Positions 33,691-46,296 of a stretch of DNA of 64,000 nucleotides are shown here, piece after piece. The notes beneath the pieces were generated by a model. That model searched no databases and was not told the origin of the DNA. It saw only the letters and a program-made list of their open reading frames with translations. How positions within the stretch are numbered: the first letter of the stretch is position 1; each line of letters opens with the position of its first letter. Source of the DNA: Heterodera schachtii (taxonomy: Eukaryota > Nematoda > Chromadorea > Rhabditida > Heteroderidae); NCBI GenBank assembly GCA_023374025.1, contig SIJG01000013.1:836846-900845 (forward strand). The letters are read 5' to 3'. Made by a program: the position numbers and the translations under genes.

Positions 33691-35240
33691 TTTTCTTTTT
33701 TTTCATATTTTTCCAAAACAAAATTGGCACAGCGTCTATAAGCGCAAATTCAAAAGGCGTAAACATCGCGGACACACAGAAATTGTCAAATTTATATGGA
33801 TCAGCAATAACTCGCTTCATTACAAACTAAACCGAACAATTTTGGTATCTTCGAAAGGTTTTGAAAATGATATTTTTTTTAAAGCGAATGCTAAGCAATT
33901 TGATATCTTAAAAAAAGTTCTTTAGCTTTTGAAAAAAACAAATTAAAGGTAAATTTATTAGACCATCAAAAAATTTTCAAAGTCCCTTTCACCCAAATTG
34001 TTGGATATAATTTTTGACTTTGTTGTTAATTTAAATAATTTATTTGTGGCATTCTGTTTGTTATTTTCTGTTCCAATTTTGTTCTCATTTTTCTCATTGA
34101 TTAAGTAATTGGTATTCATTCATCTCTCTCCTTTTTTGCTCTTCAAATTGTTGTTTCTCCGTCCTCCAACAAATTTGCTTGATTTAATTTTCTGTTCGAT
34201 TTGATATTAAAAGCAATTTGACCGGCACCCCTTTCCCCAAGAATCAATCCTCTCCAAAAAATTTTTAATGAAGAAATTGGCAAAAAGTTGAAAAATTTAA
34301 TATTTTGGTATTCTTGGACATGGGCGCAAAGTCAAGTAGCTTTTTCACTATACATTTTTTGCACTTTTGCTGCGCTTTCGTAAATGACAGAAAAAAACGC
34401 AGAAATTTAACACACAAAAAAGACACAATCAAATTTACCAAAGAAAAAAATGAAACAAAAGAATGAAGCAAAAGATCAATAAATAATAATAATAACAATA
34501 ATAATCACCTCGGCCCAATAATCAATTCCCTCCGGCGCTTTGCTCTTGCACTACATAAGAAAAAGGGAAAAATGTTTATAAGCCATGGATCAGATCAAAA
34601 AAGCTTTCAAATCAACAAAAAATCATTGTCAAAATTCAGGTAAGTGAGCTCAGACAGAAATCCTTTTGTTGCCAACGGCATTTTAATAAAATGTTTTATT
34701 TTTTGCATTGGCAGGGAGGGACCGGCGTTCAGCTAAAATAACAATTTTATATACACGATCGAAAACGAATAAAATTATGAACAAAAATAAATAGGAAATA
34801 TTTAAAAAATTAAAAAACTAAAAACAAAATGCCAAAAATAATTATTAAAAAAAATATGTGTACATATTTGGCGCAAAATCCATCCCCATTTTTGGGTGTC
34901 GTTTAGCGAAATTTAAAACATTTTCAGAAACATTTTTTAATCCGTTTACCTTTTCTCAGAAAATCATTTGCCCAAATTGCCTCGTCCATAAGCACAACAT
35001 TGTATTTGTCTTCCATTTGCGAATAGATTTTGTCAATTGCAATAAATGGCAAATTAACATGGCTTAATTTGGTGCAGCTCATGTGCGTAGCACATTTTCC
35101 ATTGCTAAAAATTAGAAACCAACTTTTAAACTGGCCATTTCTGCCTGAGTTAGCATTTTTCAAAAATAATTTATTGGCCAAGTTATCCCTTTATCACTTT
35201 GCTTCTTCTTCATTATTTTAATAACTCATGTACAATTTCC
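33691..35240. other. AT-rich region, no supported gene
   Basis: One exon-like segment on the minus strand (34551-34509: TGTAG acceptor, C-K-S-K-A-P-E-G-I-D-Y-W-A-E, then GTGATT) has no partner exons I can identify. A minus-strand frame at 35181-34924 is open but not recognisable. Otherwise nothing is seen. Confidence 0.4.
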
Positions 35241-35253
35241 CGAGAGGATTCCA

Positions 35254-35526
35254 CCAGGGATGTGTGTTGTTCTCAATTTTTTTAATCAGTTAATGAGTCA
35301 GCTAAATTTCTTAAATTTTCTCCGGAGGCGTCTTTTTGCACTGCCGGAGCACGTAAAATTTTTTGTCGTTTTTGAATTTTGACATACTAATTTTCAAAAA
35401 AACTACGGTAGCGAATTTTTTAAAATTTTAGATTGAAATAATATAGTTTAAGTCAAATAATTACGCTTTTAAGAGAAAGGCATGTTCGTTAAATGCTTTT
35501 GAATTTTGACATGCACACATCCCTGG
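35254..35526. repeat. CCAGGGATGTGTG inverted-end repeat, copy 1
   Basis: CCAGGGATGTGTG at 35254 and its inverse CACACATCCCTGG at 35514-35526 bound a 273-bp unit with CTCCGGAGGCGTCTTTTTGC inside. Similarity to copy 2 (36425) continues rightward to about 35690 (GCCTGTTATTCCGATAGGTA, GGGCCTTGCCTT), so the duplicated block is longer than the inverted-end unit. Confidence 0.7.
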
Positions 35527-36424
35527 CCTCTCTCTTTATTTGTTAGGCCTGTTATTCCGATAGGTACCGGTCGAATTTTCACCCATTTTGTGAAAATTCT
35601 CGGCAATAAAAAAAGGAACGCCCTTAAAAAATGGTTCAGTGCCACATCTGTGCCATTCATTCGTCGTATGGGCCTTGCCTTGGCACACCCTTTGTGCATA
35701 TATTTTTCCACATTATTCTTTTCTCTAAAACTTGCTTTCGGCATTTTCCGTGCTGCGTTAATTCATACGAAATTGTCGTAATGACATGACAAGGACATTT
35801 GATGTTGAATATGTCGCAGGGACATTGATGCGTGGCGACCATGGTATTTGCCATATCTAAACAACAACCCTTAAATCCCCCAGTTAATGAATCAGTTAAA
35901 TTTCTTAATTTTATCCAGAGGGGCCTCAATTTTCACAAATTCCGGTAGTGAACAATGGGTGGTGAATACGCCCCCTGCAAAATTTTGTTATAAAGTCGGA
36001 ATATACGGATATTTTAGTTTTTGACCCTCTCGAAATCTTGGCCTTTCGTCTATTTAAAATTTTGTCAAATTGATGATGGATGATATGTACGTATTATTTT
36101 ACGACTAAGAAAATAAAAAATAACCGTTGGCCATAAACTCTTTGGACCAGTCTTGGCAATTGAAAGTGCACAGGTTCTATGTGCCCATTCCTCTCATGCC
36201 GCGGAATATATCCTCCATCGAAGCGTATGACAGTGTAATGGGCTGGCTATCAATCACCGCTCGATGTTTGGCATATTGTCCGAAGCTTAACCATTTTATT
36301 TCTTTTTTAAGCATTCAACTTTTATACATTTTCAATTTTACAATTCATTTTTTCTATTTTTTTTGGAAGCAGACGAATATTAATATCAACAAATCAGCGA
36401 GACTTTTTGTTGACCAAAATGCCA

Positions 36425-36671
36425 CCAGGGATGTGTGTTGTTCTCATTTTTTTAATCAGTTAATGTGTCAGCTAAATTTCTTAAATTTTCTCCGGAGGCG
36501 TCTTTTTGCACTGCCGGAGCACGTAAAATTTGTTTTGAATTTTGACATTCCAATTTCAAAAAATTCCGGTAGCGAATTTTTTAAATTTTAGATTGGAATA
36601 ATATAATTTAATTGAAATAATTATGCTAGTTCGTTAAATGTTTTTGAATTTTGACATGCACACATCCCTGG
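36425..36671. repeat. CCAGGGATGTGTG inverted-end repeat, copy 2
   Basis: Same ends as copy 1, with deletions inside. The shared block extends to about 36830. Minus-strand frames in both blocks share H-V-I-T/I-T-I-S-Y-E-L-T and V-K-I-R-P-V-P-I-G-I-T-G-L-T-N-K-E, so the block may descend from a coding repeat, but I cannot name it. Confidence 0.65.
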
Positions 36672-37190
36672 CCTATCTCTTTATTTGTTAGGCCTGTTAT
36701 TCCGATAGGTACCGGTCGAATTTTCACCCATTTTTTTTTGAAAATTCTCGGCGACAAAAAAGGAACGCCCTTAAAAAATAGTTTGGTGCCATTCATTCGT
36801 CGAATGGGCCTTGCCTTTTCAAAAACTTGCTTCTTCCTCTTTCCATGCCTCGTCAATTCATAGCTTATTGTGATGATGACATGGCATGTGCATTTTGCAT
36901 GCTTCCCCGAGCCACTGAAGCCATAAGTGCGGGGAGCGGTTGTTTGGCAGACTATGCAGAAGACATCGACACGCACCGCATGATGGCGAAGCATTGTAGT
37001 TGGCGTAGGCCCTGGAACTTAACATTTTTTTGTTTCATTCAATTTTTTGCCATTTCAATTCTAAGTTGGTCATTTTTTTTAAAGTATACGATATTAGTGC
37101 ATCAGGAAATCGGTGAGCTATTATTGCCAAAAATGAGACATTTTTTTCAAAGCCAAAGAACAAACTGCGTATTTCCCAGTCGAATTGAAG

Positions 37191-37329
37191 TCGTGAGTAC
37201 GTGGCGCTGATGTTCCGCACACAGTACATACGACAGTCAACGAACGGCAAATTGGTGGTCAAGTGGCTGCACATCGCCGAGTGGTCCAATGCGACAATGC
37301 CGTATTCGGCTTACTACTACATCCGTTGA
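37191..37329 (+). CDS. Possible last exon of an unrecognised gene (weak tyrosine-phosphatase resemblance)
   Basis: The plus strand is open from an AAG acceptor at 37190 to TGA at 37327-37329. It includes R-E-Y-V-A-L-M-F-R-T-Q-Y-I-R-Q and V-V-K-W-L-H-I-A-E-W-S-N. The order R-E ... V-V-K-W-L-H-I-x-x-W ... P-Y-S is loosely like the region around the WPD loop of protein tyrosine phosphatases, but the P-D of the loop is absent. GC content is higher than the flanks. No upstream exon could be joined. It is probably a gene fragment. Confidence 0.35.
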
Positions 37330-37491
37330 TCACGAATTTGAGCGTGATCGGGGCATTATTCTATTATTACGCTGAAAAAGCAATTGTGTGATGGCGAGGA
37401 TAGACAAACAGCGTTGGAAAATCGTTACATTGTACAATATTTGACGAAATTTCTTTTCAAAAACCTTTATTTCTTTAATCTTGTTTTATAA

Positions 37492-37931
37492 GGTACTTGT
37501 ACAGTTTGGACCACATAGGATTTTTTTGTTTTTAATGATAAAAAGTGTTTTCCAGGTGTATTAGGGGTCACTGATCACGAATATGACTTCCATTTCGAAT
37601 CCCGGACCCGAATTCGAACCAAAGTCAAAAATTTTTTTCTATACCAAAATCCATCTTTATTGTCCAAAATCGATTCAAATGCACTGAATTGAATAGAAAA
37701 TAGGGATTCGTAACCATTTCGTTTAATTGAATCGATGTTGGACAATAAAGGAGTATTTGTGAAAAATCAATTTGCGAATTTGGTTCGAATTCGGGTCCGG
37801 GGTTCGAACTTGGTCAAAATGGAAGTCATATTCGTGATCAGCGACCCCAAATACCCCTAGAAAACAAATTTATCATTAAAAACAAACAAAACAAATTTTT
37901 TTTTTTATGTGGTCCGAACTGTACAAGTACC
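37492..37931. mobile_element. 440-bp foldback element with GGTACTTGTACAGTT ends
   Basis: Left end GGTACTTGTACAGTTTGGAC and inverted right end GGTACTTGTACAGTTCGGAC. Arms extend about 200 bases and include GACTTCCATTT(C/T)GA, ATTCGTGATCAG(C/T)GACCCC and CGAATTCGGGTCCGG words. The inner sequence is related to the element at 54421-54769. Confidence 0.8.
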
Positions 37932-38638
37932 AAAGTCAGGCACAATCGTCAGTTGTTATTAGGGCCCTGATTCTTAGGTTTTGCTTATTCTTTTTAAAAT
38001 AATTAAATTTTCAAAATGATGAGAAAATAAAATGCAAGGGACAAAGTAAATTCAAGTGTCAATTAATGGTGACACTCAAGAGTTGACTTTTGGCATTGGA
38101 GATCATTTTTGCAAGCCGAAACTCTCGATAATTACAACATTAAATGAAATGCAGGGCAAAAGAATAAATTAAGTTGACCTTCCAAGAGCCCAAACGCTAA
38201 TTTTAAATTAGAATCGACTCACTCTCGACCGAATAAATATTTTCCTTCGTTTTATGTCCCATATATATTGCTACTTTTAAAATTTGATTTTCTAAGTTAT
38301 CGAAAAATCGCTAAGGCTATCAAAAATTATGAACTAATAAAATGGAGGTGAACCAACTGATTACATTAATATGATCAAATTGTAGCAAAAAATTTGATTG
38401 ATCAACAAAAAAAACAGCACAAAATACGGTCTGTCATTATTCGTTATGCAAATGTATAAATTACAAATAAATCGCCCCAATTTGGCATTGAGTCAATCAA
38501 CTTTTAAATTACAAATCACAATCACTTTGAAATTAATAATCGATCGGTCCAACAACAAACAATAGCCAAACCATCCCCCGATCACCCATCCGATTAAAAC
38601 AATCAAACATCAATTCAATGGTCCGCATTGTCTGTCAG
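37932..38638. other. 3' flank of SEC63
   Basis: AT-rich, no gene seen. It should contain the SEC63 3' untranslated region and polyadenylation site on the minus strand. Confidence 0.4.
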
Positions 38639-41600
38639 TCAGTCTTCCGTCTCCGAGTCGGTGCCCTCCGTGTAGTCGTCCGTCGACACGAGCTCGTCAT
38701 CCTTGTCCACCTGCGCCTCGTCCTCCGTGTCCTCGTATTTGACGGGCGGTGGCTCACGTGCCGGGTGCACTTCCATCTGCGGACGGAGGGATTGAAAATA
38801 AAATTTAAAAAAACTAACAAAAGCATTGCTTTATTTAAATAATATTTTGCTACCTATTTGTTCATTCTCAGATTTAAAAAACATCAAAAATCATTAAAGA
38901 ATTTGAAATAAATAAAATTATTTAAATAATCTCATGACAACTTCGACCCAATTAACAAAATCCTTTTTTAATTTATTTTGGCGACACACGGAGATTTTCA
39001 TTTAATTGATGGTACTTAAGAAAAAGTTTAATTATAGTTTTAAAAAATCAAAAAACTGAACTCGGACTAGATTTTCCCATTTTCAGACAGAACCATGGAA
39101 AATCCTGACAGAACCCGAGCTTTGACTGGATGAATTCCAATTGACTTTTATCGGCCAACCCCCCAGAACCAAGAACTTTGAATCTGATTGACTTTGTCGG
39201 CCACCCCCCCCCCTGTCCACCTTGACGTCCACGGAGTAGTCCATGTCCATGTAGGAGTCAGAACGGATGTGCAGCGTGAAGAAGTAGTTGCCCTTCTGTG
39301 CCGGGGCGGAGAAGCGCAGTTCCACCTGCACAAATACAATAGGTTACTGTTTGAAATTTACGAGTTACTGTAAACAGCAATTTTCGTTACATTGTACGCA
39401 AAATGGGATATTGTAACTAGATGCAAAAATTTTGTGGCAACAACTCACCGTCTTCTCCTGGTCTAGCGTCTTGCACGGTTGCACCATGGTGACCAGTCGG
39501 CGTGTTTTGCGCTCCAACAAATACAGGTACCACCACTCGAATTTGTCGCCCGGAAAGTAGGGACAATGGACCTGGAACAAAATGATAATTAACTAATTAA
39601 AAATAATAATTAAAGGAAATGAAAATACGATGAAAGCATTGGAAGGGAAGTGAAAAAAATGAACAAATCAACGGGAGAAATTTTTTTTAATTTTCACAAT
39701 GTAAAAAACTACTGAGGCATCAAATGCTTGGATGTGTACCGGTTGAACCCGAACCGGTAACCATCCTCGGAATGATCAGGTGAATTGATCCAAAGCAATG
39801 ATGATCATTGATCAGCAAAATTAATCGTCCAGGCCAACATGGACTGGCAGTATTTTCCCAAAAGAAAAAAAGGATTGATTCTGTCCATTTTAGATCCTTG
39901 TGGCCCTTGTTTGGTATTTTATGATGCCACCAGCCTCGTGGTGGTTGACGGGCTCGGTGTCCAGCAGCATGTCCTGCTTCCGGATCAGCTCATCATCGTC
40001 CATGTCGTCGTCCTCATTTTCGTCCCATTGGCGCGCCCCGTCGGTGTCCATGTCGAAACTGCTGCCATTGTCCGCTTCAGCATCCTTTAGTGTAGCAACA
40101 AGCATTAATTGAAGCAGCACCCCCCACATCCACAGCTCAATCGGGAATAACTTGCCACCCGTAAGAAAATTTCAATTGTTTTAAAAAATTTGGGAGGGGG
40201 GCTGGACGTAGGTGTACCCCGGAACACGACAAAATCCAGGGTGTCTTGTGCAATACAAGTACGTTCTGGTCAACCCAACCCGTGCCTGCTGTTGTTGCTG
40301 ATCGCCAGCGGTGCACTGCTCCCCGCGGCTTTCGGAGGTTTCCTCCGCGGCGTGTCCGGCGGCGATGGCACGGCATTACTGCCTTCCTGCGACTGTTGCT
40401 GTTGTGATGACTCTGCCGCTGCGTTTGCCGTCGTCGCCGGTACGCCGACGGCATGCCGTTTCTTTGGCTAAAACCACGTTCAGTTACCAATAAAGTAATT
40501 GCATTTTATTGTCAGCCGATGTACCCATTAATTTCGTCCAAAATGGGGGTCATTTTGACTTTTTTTGGATCAAATTTACAAAAAAATACCCATTTCTCGA
40601 TTATTTTTTTATTTTGGGGCGCAACCATGCCGAAATAGGTCGTCCAACCCCCATAAAATTAGGAATTTGTATGTTTTTTAAAGCAAATTGAAAATGCCCT
40701 CCCACGCCCAAACCTTTCCACTGACTTTGCCCCCCTTCTTCGCCTTCTTCTTCGGCTGCTTCTCCCACACTTTTCTCTTCCCACTGTTTTGCTGGTCCTC
40801 TGCGTCTCTGGCCGCCTCCTCCGCGCTTCTCTCTTTCTCCGCCGCTGCTGCCGCAGCTGCGGCGGCGGTCGTTTTGCGCATAAATGCGCCGTTGTCCATG
40901 CCCAACGCTTTGCTGTCCGCCGCACTCTTTGGGCCCTCCGCTATTTCCTGTTTTCGCCTGTCTGCGTCCAGCAGCGGGAAACGACGGAGTGTCACCTTGA
41001 AAATATGAGAAATTTTTTGAGTCAGAAAATACGAAAAAAACGACTTTCTTGGTAATTTGAAGGGACAAAAAAATCGTACAATTAAAGACTTGGGTTAGAT
41101 TTTGAGACCACTAATTGCTGTCATTAGGGGCAGCATAATGACCTTTAATGTGACCACAGAGCCAACAGTGACCGTCTCTTTGTCGTCCTCCCCCTGCACT
41201 TCGATGCGCGTGTCAAACTCCAGCCTTGGCATCATGCCGAGCACGTAAATAATCTGAAGAATGGAATGGAAAATGCAATTTGTTGACACTGTATTTTCTG
41301 TATACAATTGAATTATAAAAAATTTTCATTGCACCACTCACATCTTCGTATTGGTCAGAAGTGATTGTGTTCAGCAAAGCCCTGCGCCGGAATTCGTTGA
41401 GCTGTGCCAAGTCTTGGCAAGTGATAACTCGGTTCTGAAAGTGCCATATATAGAAAGAAATTTTTTTTAATTTACATTAATATTTAACCAAATTCTTTGA
41501 ATTCCAATAATTTTCCCCGGCGATGGACCACAGCCATATTCATCTTTTTTTGAATAACCGTGCCGAAGATGCGGTTTGAAAGGCAAAACACCGTCGATTT

Positions 41601-41759
41601 ACTTGACTGTACCACGTTCGCAAATTACGCCCCCCCCTGGATATCGAAGTTGGGATTCAAATATTTTTCATTTTTCACCCGTCCGAACCCTCGCCAAAGC
41701 GTACTTTGCGCAGGTAGACAATGTTCTGCTCGCGCACGTGCGGCAACTGCAGCAGCGCG
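38639..41759 (-). CDS. SEC63: SEC63 translocation protein, C-terminal half only
   Basis: SEC63 is an ER-membrane J-protein that works with the Sec61 channel and BiP. Minus-strand exons: 41759-41705, 41434-41342, 41253-41143, 40995-40714, 40467-about 40280, 40084-39950, 39571-39449, 39325-39221, 38776-38639 (TGA). Diagnostic matches to animal SEC63: A-L-L-Q-L-P-H-V, the Q-D-L-A-Q-L-N-E helix, I-Y-V-L-G-M-M-P, T-V-G-S-V-V-T-L-K, a Lys-rich linker, a D/E-rich block, F-E-W-W-Y-L-Y-L-L-E-R-K, K-G-N-Y-F-F-T-L-H-I-R-S-D-S-Y-M, and a D/E-rich tail ending S-E-T-E-D. These form the Brl-type helical and FN3-like region plus the acidic tail. The join between the exons at 40467-40280 and 40084-39950 is unresolved in phase. 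The N-terminal membrane helices and J domain are not found upstream; beyond 41759 the DNA is AT-rich and then minisatellite. The start is therefore missing, by rearrangement, a very long intron or misassembly. Confidence 0.88.
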
Positions 41760-43640
41760 CTGTTCCGTGGAATGCCAATTTATATATATGTTATATAGGT
41801 AAGGGGTTTCGCTTCAAAAACTAATTTGAGTCGAACGGGAATAGGTACGGAGCTGAAATTTGGCATGGGTATGTAGTAGGTTACGGCGCATCCGGGAAAA
41901 ATACGGATTTTCCGGTCCGGTGGCCAATTGAGTCCCAGCGGCTCGAAAACTGACTTTGCCCACAGTCTCAGTGTTACGAAATTTTTTGCTTTTGATTTCG
42001 GGGATTAGAGGACCCCAAAAGCGAAATGCCCCAACTGTGGCCTACAACTTTGCCAGCAAAAATTTTTTGATCAGATCAAAGGCCTGAGCTGTAGGTTAGG
42101 CAACGTAAGAATCACTTTTTTTGGACACTTCAGTACCAGTCGAATAGCTCATCAGGGTTTGAACTAAGCTGGAGGTGGCCAGCAGACTTATTGTAGAGCT
42201 CAATGAGCTCGATTTTTCCAAATTTAAAAATTTCGAAAATTTTCAAAAATTTTCAAGTTAGGCCTAAAAATTTGTTTTCGGGTTTTTGAATTTTAGGATT
42301 TTTTAACGATTTTTCCGGGAAAAACGGAGAACACTTTCAAAACATCGTTTTTCGAGCTCTATCGATTGGTGGGATTTTTAGAAAAATTTCGGTTTTTTCT
42401 CGGAAATAGAAAAAATTTTTGGCCTGAGCGGGACATTTGAGTCCCGGGCCCATAACTCATCAGGGGTCGGTTTTAGTTAAAAAGTATCTTAGAGCAAAAT
42501 TGTAGAGAATTTTATGGGCTATCGAATGGTGTACTATAGGTCGGAAATTTTTCAAAAATTTTCGAGCTAGGCCCGTAGAAATTTTCGAAAATTTTTTTTG
42601 GCTTGAAAAAAAGGGTGAAAAATATTTTTCTTGGGTAAATTATGGTGCTGATCACGATTCTAATGTTTATTTTAAGTTTCATAATTTTAGGAATTTTTAA
42701 AAAATTCTTTATTTTATGGGAAATTTTTGGCCCTCAGGATTTTGGGTTAAAATTTGAAAATTCATTACTAAGTGAAGGTTTGGTCAATTTAAGTGAATTA
42801 AAGCTCTAAAAATAGAGAAAAATCAGGAGAATTTAATGGGATTTAATTGAAATTTATATCACAAAAATAAAAAAAAGTATTCCAGAATTTCTGGAAAAAT
42901 TCGAATTTTCAGAAAAAAATTCCTACCTCGGTTCTGAAAAGTCATTTTGGAAAAATAAAATACTACAAAAATCCGCAATTTTTTGCTCTATTATATAAAT
43001 TTTATTTGGCATTTTTTATCACTTTCTTACGAATTGTTACAAAAATAAAAGTGATTTTGGATTCGGGACCATAGGGGGGTGACTAGGATTTTTGAGTGAA
43101 AAAATTTTTTGACCTAAAATCTTCCAAAACATGTCTTTAAAGCTATTTTAGGGTTCTGATCACAAATCTGAAATCAGATTTCAGTTATGAGATCGTTAAG
43201 GCCTCAGAATCCCCGTGTGATTGGGGATTCTGGGACATGTTCTGAGGGGGGGGGGGGGGGGCAGGTTCGGACCCGGACGGTGTACATTATTTTTTTATTA
43301 TTTTTGAGTTAATTTTCATTAGATTTAATAATTTTAAATGTTTTAGTTTTTATTAATAATTAATAAATTTTTAAATTTAATTTAATTATTTTTAGAGAAT
43401 AATGATTTTTATTTAATTAATTATTATTTTTAATTAAAGGATTTCAGCTATTATTTTAAAATTGAATTTGTCAAAATTTTTTTCATTTCAATTTAAATAA
43501 TATTCAATTATTATACATTTCATAATTTGTTTTTGATTAATAAAAAGTGTATTTTATTATAAAAAACTGAAAAATATATGCATTCGATTTTTTATCTATT
43601 TTTAATAAAAATAATTCCTTATTTATTTAATTTTAAACCA
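41760..43640. other. AT-rich region between SEC63 and the minisatellite
   Basis: Contains GGAAAATTTTCAAAAATTTT-like low-complexity sequence and a G13 run near 43248-43261. No exon of the missing SEC63 N-terminus could be recognised. Confidence 0.45.
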
Positions 43641-45845
43641 TGTTGTACCTCTTCCTCCCGTGGTTGTACCTCTTCTAACCACCTTTGTACCTCTCTAATC
43701 ACTGTTGTACCTCTTCTATTCACTGTTGTACCTCTTCTTTTCACTGTTGTACCTCTTCTTTTCACTGTTGTACCTCTTCTATTTACTGTTGTACCTCTTC
43801 TAACCACCTTTGTACCTCTCTAATCACTGTTGCACCTCTTCTAATCACTGTTTTACCTCTTCTTTTCACTGTTGTACCTCTTCTTTTCATTGTTGTACCT
43901 CTTCTTTTCACTGTTGTACCTCTTCTATTCACTGTTGTACCTCTTCTTTTCACTGTTGTACCTCTTCTTTTCACTGTTGTACCTCTTCTATTTACTGTTG
44001 TACCTCTTCTAACCACCTTTGTACCTCTCTAATCACTGTTGCACCTCTTCTAATCACTGTTTTACCTCTTCTTTTCACTGTTTTACCTCTTCTTTTCACT
44101 GTTGTACCTCTTCTTTTCACTGTTGTACCTCTTCTTTTCATTGTTGTACCTCTTCTTTTCACTGTTGTACCTCTTCTTTTCACTGTTGTACCTCTTCTTT
44201 TCATTGTTGTACCTCTTCTTTTCACTGTTGTACCTCTTCTATTTACTGTTGTACCTCTTCTTTTCACTGTTGTACCTCTTCTTTTCACTGTTGTACCTCT
44301 TCTTTTCACTGTTGTACCTCTTCTTTTCATTGTTGTACCTCTTCTATTTACTGTTGTACCTCTTCTTTTCACTGTTGTACCTCTTCTTTTCACTGTTGTA
44401 CCTCTTCTATTTACTGTTGTACCTCTTCTTTTCATTGTTGTACCTCTTCTTTTCACTGTTGTACCTCTTCTTTTCACTGTTGTACCTCTTCTTTTCATTG
44501 TTGTACCTCTTCTTTTCACTGTTGTACCTCTTCTTTTCACTGTTGTACCTCTTCTATTTACTGTTGTACCTCTTCTAACCACCTTTGTACCTCTCTAATC
44601 ACTGTTGCACCTCTTCTAATCACTGTTTTACCTCTTCTTTTCACTGTTTTACCTCTTCTTTCACTGTTGTACCTCTTCTTTCACTGTTGTACCTCTTCTT
44701 TTCATTGTTGTACCTCTTCTTTTCACTGTTGTACCTCTTCTTTTCACTGTTGTACCTCTTCTTTTCATTGTTGTACCTCTTCTTTTCACTGTTGTACCTC
44801 TTCTATTTACTGTTGTACCTCTTCTTTTCACTGTTGTACCTCTTCTTTTCACTGTTGTACCTCTTCTTTTCACTGTTGTACCTCTTCTTTTCATTGTTGT
44901 ACCTCTTCTTTTCACTGTTGTACCTCTTCTATTTACTGTTGTACCTCTTCTATTTACTGTTGTACCTCTTCTTTCACTGTTGTACCTCTTCTTTTCACTG
45001 TTGTACCTCTTCTTTTCACTGTTGTACCTCTTCTTTTCACTGTTGTACCTCTTCTTTTCACTGTTGTACCTCTTCTATTCACTGTTGTACCTCTTCTTTT
45101 CACTGTTGTACCTCTTCTTTTCACTGTTGTACCTCTTCTTTTACTGTTGTACCTCTTCTTTTCACTGTTCTACCTCTTCTATTTACTGTTGTACCTCTTC
45201 TTTTCACTGTTGTCTATTCTTTTCACTGTTGTACCTCTTCTTTTCACTGTTGTACCTCTCCATTCCCCGTTGTCCCTCTTCAAATCACTGTTGTACCTCT
45301 TCTTTTCACTGTTGTACCTCTTCTATTCACTGTTCTACCTCTTCTATTTACTGTTGTACCTCTTCTTTTCATTGTTGTACCTCTTCTTTTCACTGTTGTA
45401 CCTCTTCTATTTACTGTTGTACCTCTTCTATTTACTGTTGTCTCTTCTTTTCACTGTTGTACCTCTTCTTTTCATTGTTGTACCTCTTCTTTTCACTGTT
45501 GTACCTCTTCTATTTACTGTTGTACCTCTTCTATTTACTGTTGTACCTCTTCTATTTACTGTTGTCTCTTCTTTTCACTGTTGTACCTCTTCTATTTACT
45601 GTTGTACCTCTTCTATTTACTGTTGTACCTCTTCTTTTCACTGTTGTACCTCTTCTTTTCACTGTTGTACCTCTTCTTTTCACTGTTGTACCTCTTCTTT
45701 TCATTGTTGTACCTCTTCTTTTCACTGTTGTACCTCTTCTATTTACTGTTGTACCTCTTCTATTTACTGTTGTCTCTTCTTTTCACTGTTGTACCTCTTC
45801 TATTCACTGTTGTCCCTTTTCTATTCACCGTTGTACCTCTTTCCC
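43641..45845. repeat. 21-bp minisatellite, about 100 units, with higher-order blocks
   Basis: The unit is TTGTACCTCTTCTTTTCACTG with variants (TCTATTTACTG, TTTTCATTG). A marker block with CTAACCACCTTTGTACCTCT, CTAATCACTGTTGCACC and CTAATCACTGTTTTACC recurs near 43672, 43797, 44007 and 44572, giving a higher-order period. Because 21 is divisible by three and the unit lacks stops, several frames stay open for hundreds of codons on both strands; none has gene character. Confidence 0.95.
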
Positions 45846-46296
45846 CGTCATTAGAAACGGGCGCGACGCGCCCGTTCGAGGCCGCGAAGCGGCCTAAAAA
45901 TCGCTGATAATATTTTAAAAATCCCAAATCTCTTCACAACCTGATAGCTTATCTAGGTAGCGAAGCTCAAGAAGCGCGAAGCGCTTTTTCACAGCTAAAA
46001 TGCCAACGGTTCACGCACCCGCTAGTTTGTCTTTTATAACGCTTCACTCATTTTAATTTTAAGCAAAATGTTCAAAACCGATAAATCAAATAATAAATTT
46101 AACATGAATTTAAAAATAAATATTTTTTGTTTTTTCTGTTGAAAAAATTATTTAAACTGTTAAAAAACAAATATTTTTATGTTTTTTTCTCATTACCAAA
46201 AAGCCCCACTTAAACAATTTTTTAAAATATTATTTTAATTTTAAATATTAATTAAGCCTTCCTAAATTTCAACAAATTTGCTTAATTCGTAGAGAA
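45846..46296. other. Spacer after the minisatellite
   Basis: A small palindrome, GAAACGGGCGCGACGCGCCCGTT and GGCCGCGAAGCGGCC, sits at about 45855-45893. The rest is AT-rich leader of the next gene. Confidence 0.4.

Noticed and set aside
32252..33925. A 557-codon open frame of Ser/Leu/Phe
   Set aside because: It lies wholly in a CT-rich tract; all plus-strand frames are long and low-complexity. Composition explains it.
36127..36591. A 154-codon frame with L-D-Q-S-W-Q-L-K-V-H-R-F-Y
   Set aside because: Part may be coding in either strand (the minus strand also gives an open I-D-S-Q-P-I-T-L-S-Y-A-S-M-E-D), but the rest is AT-rich repeat. No splice-consistent gene emerges.
40137..40490. Long overlapping frames on both strands near a SEC63 exon
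   Set aside because: They are shadows of the GC-rich SEC63 linker exon (P-K-K-R-H-A-V-G).
43641..45845. CRISPR-like repeat array
   Set aside because: No unique spacers, eukaryotic context, unit too short and continuous; it is a minisatellite.
44019..45907. Open frames of 300-611 codons with C-C-T-S-S and V-V-P-L-L repeats
   Set aside because: They follow from a stop-free 21-bp minisatellite; frames overlap on both strands with no gene features.
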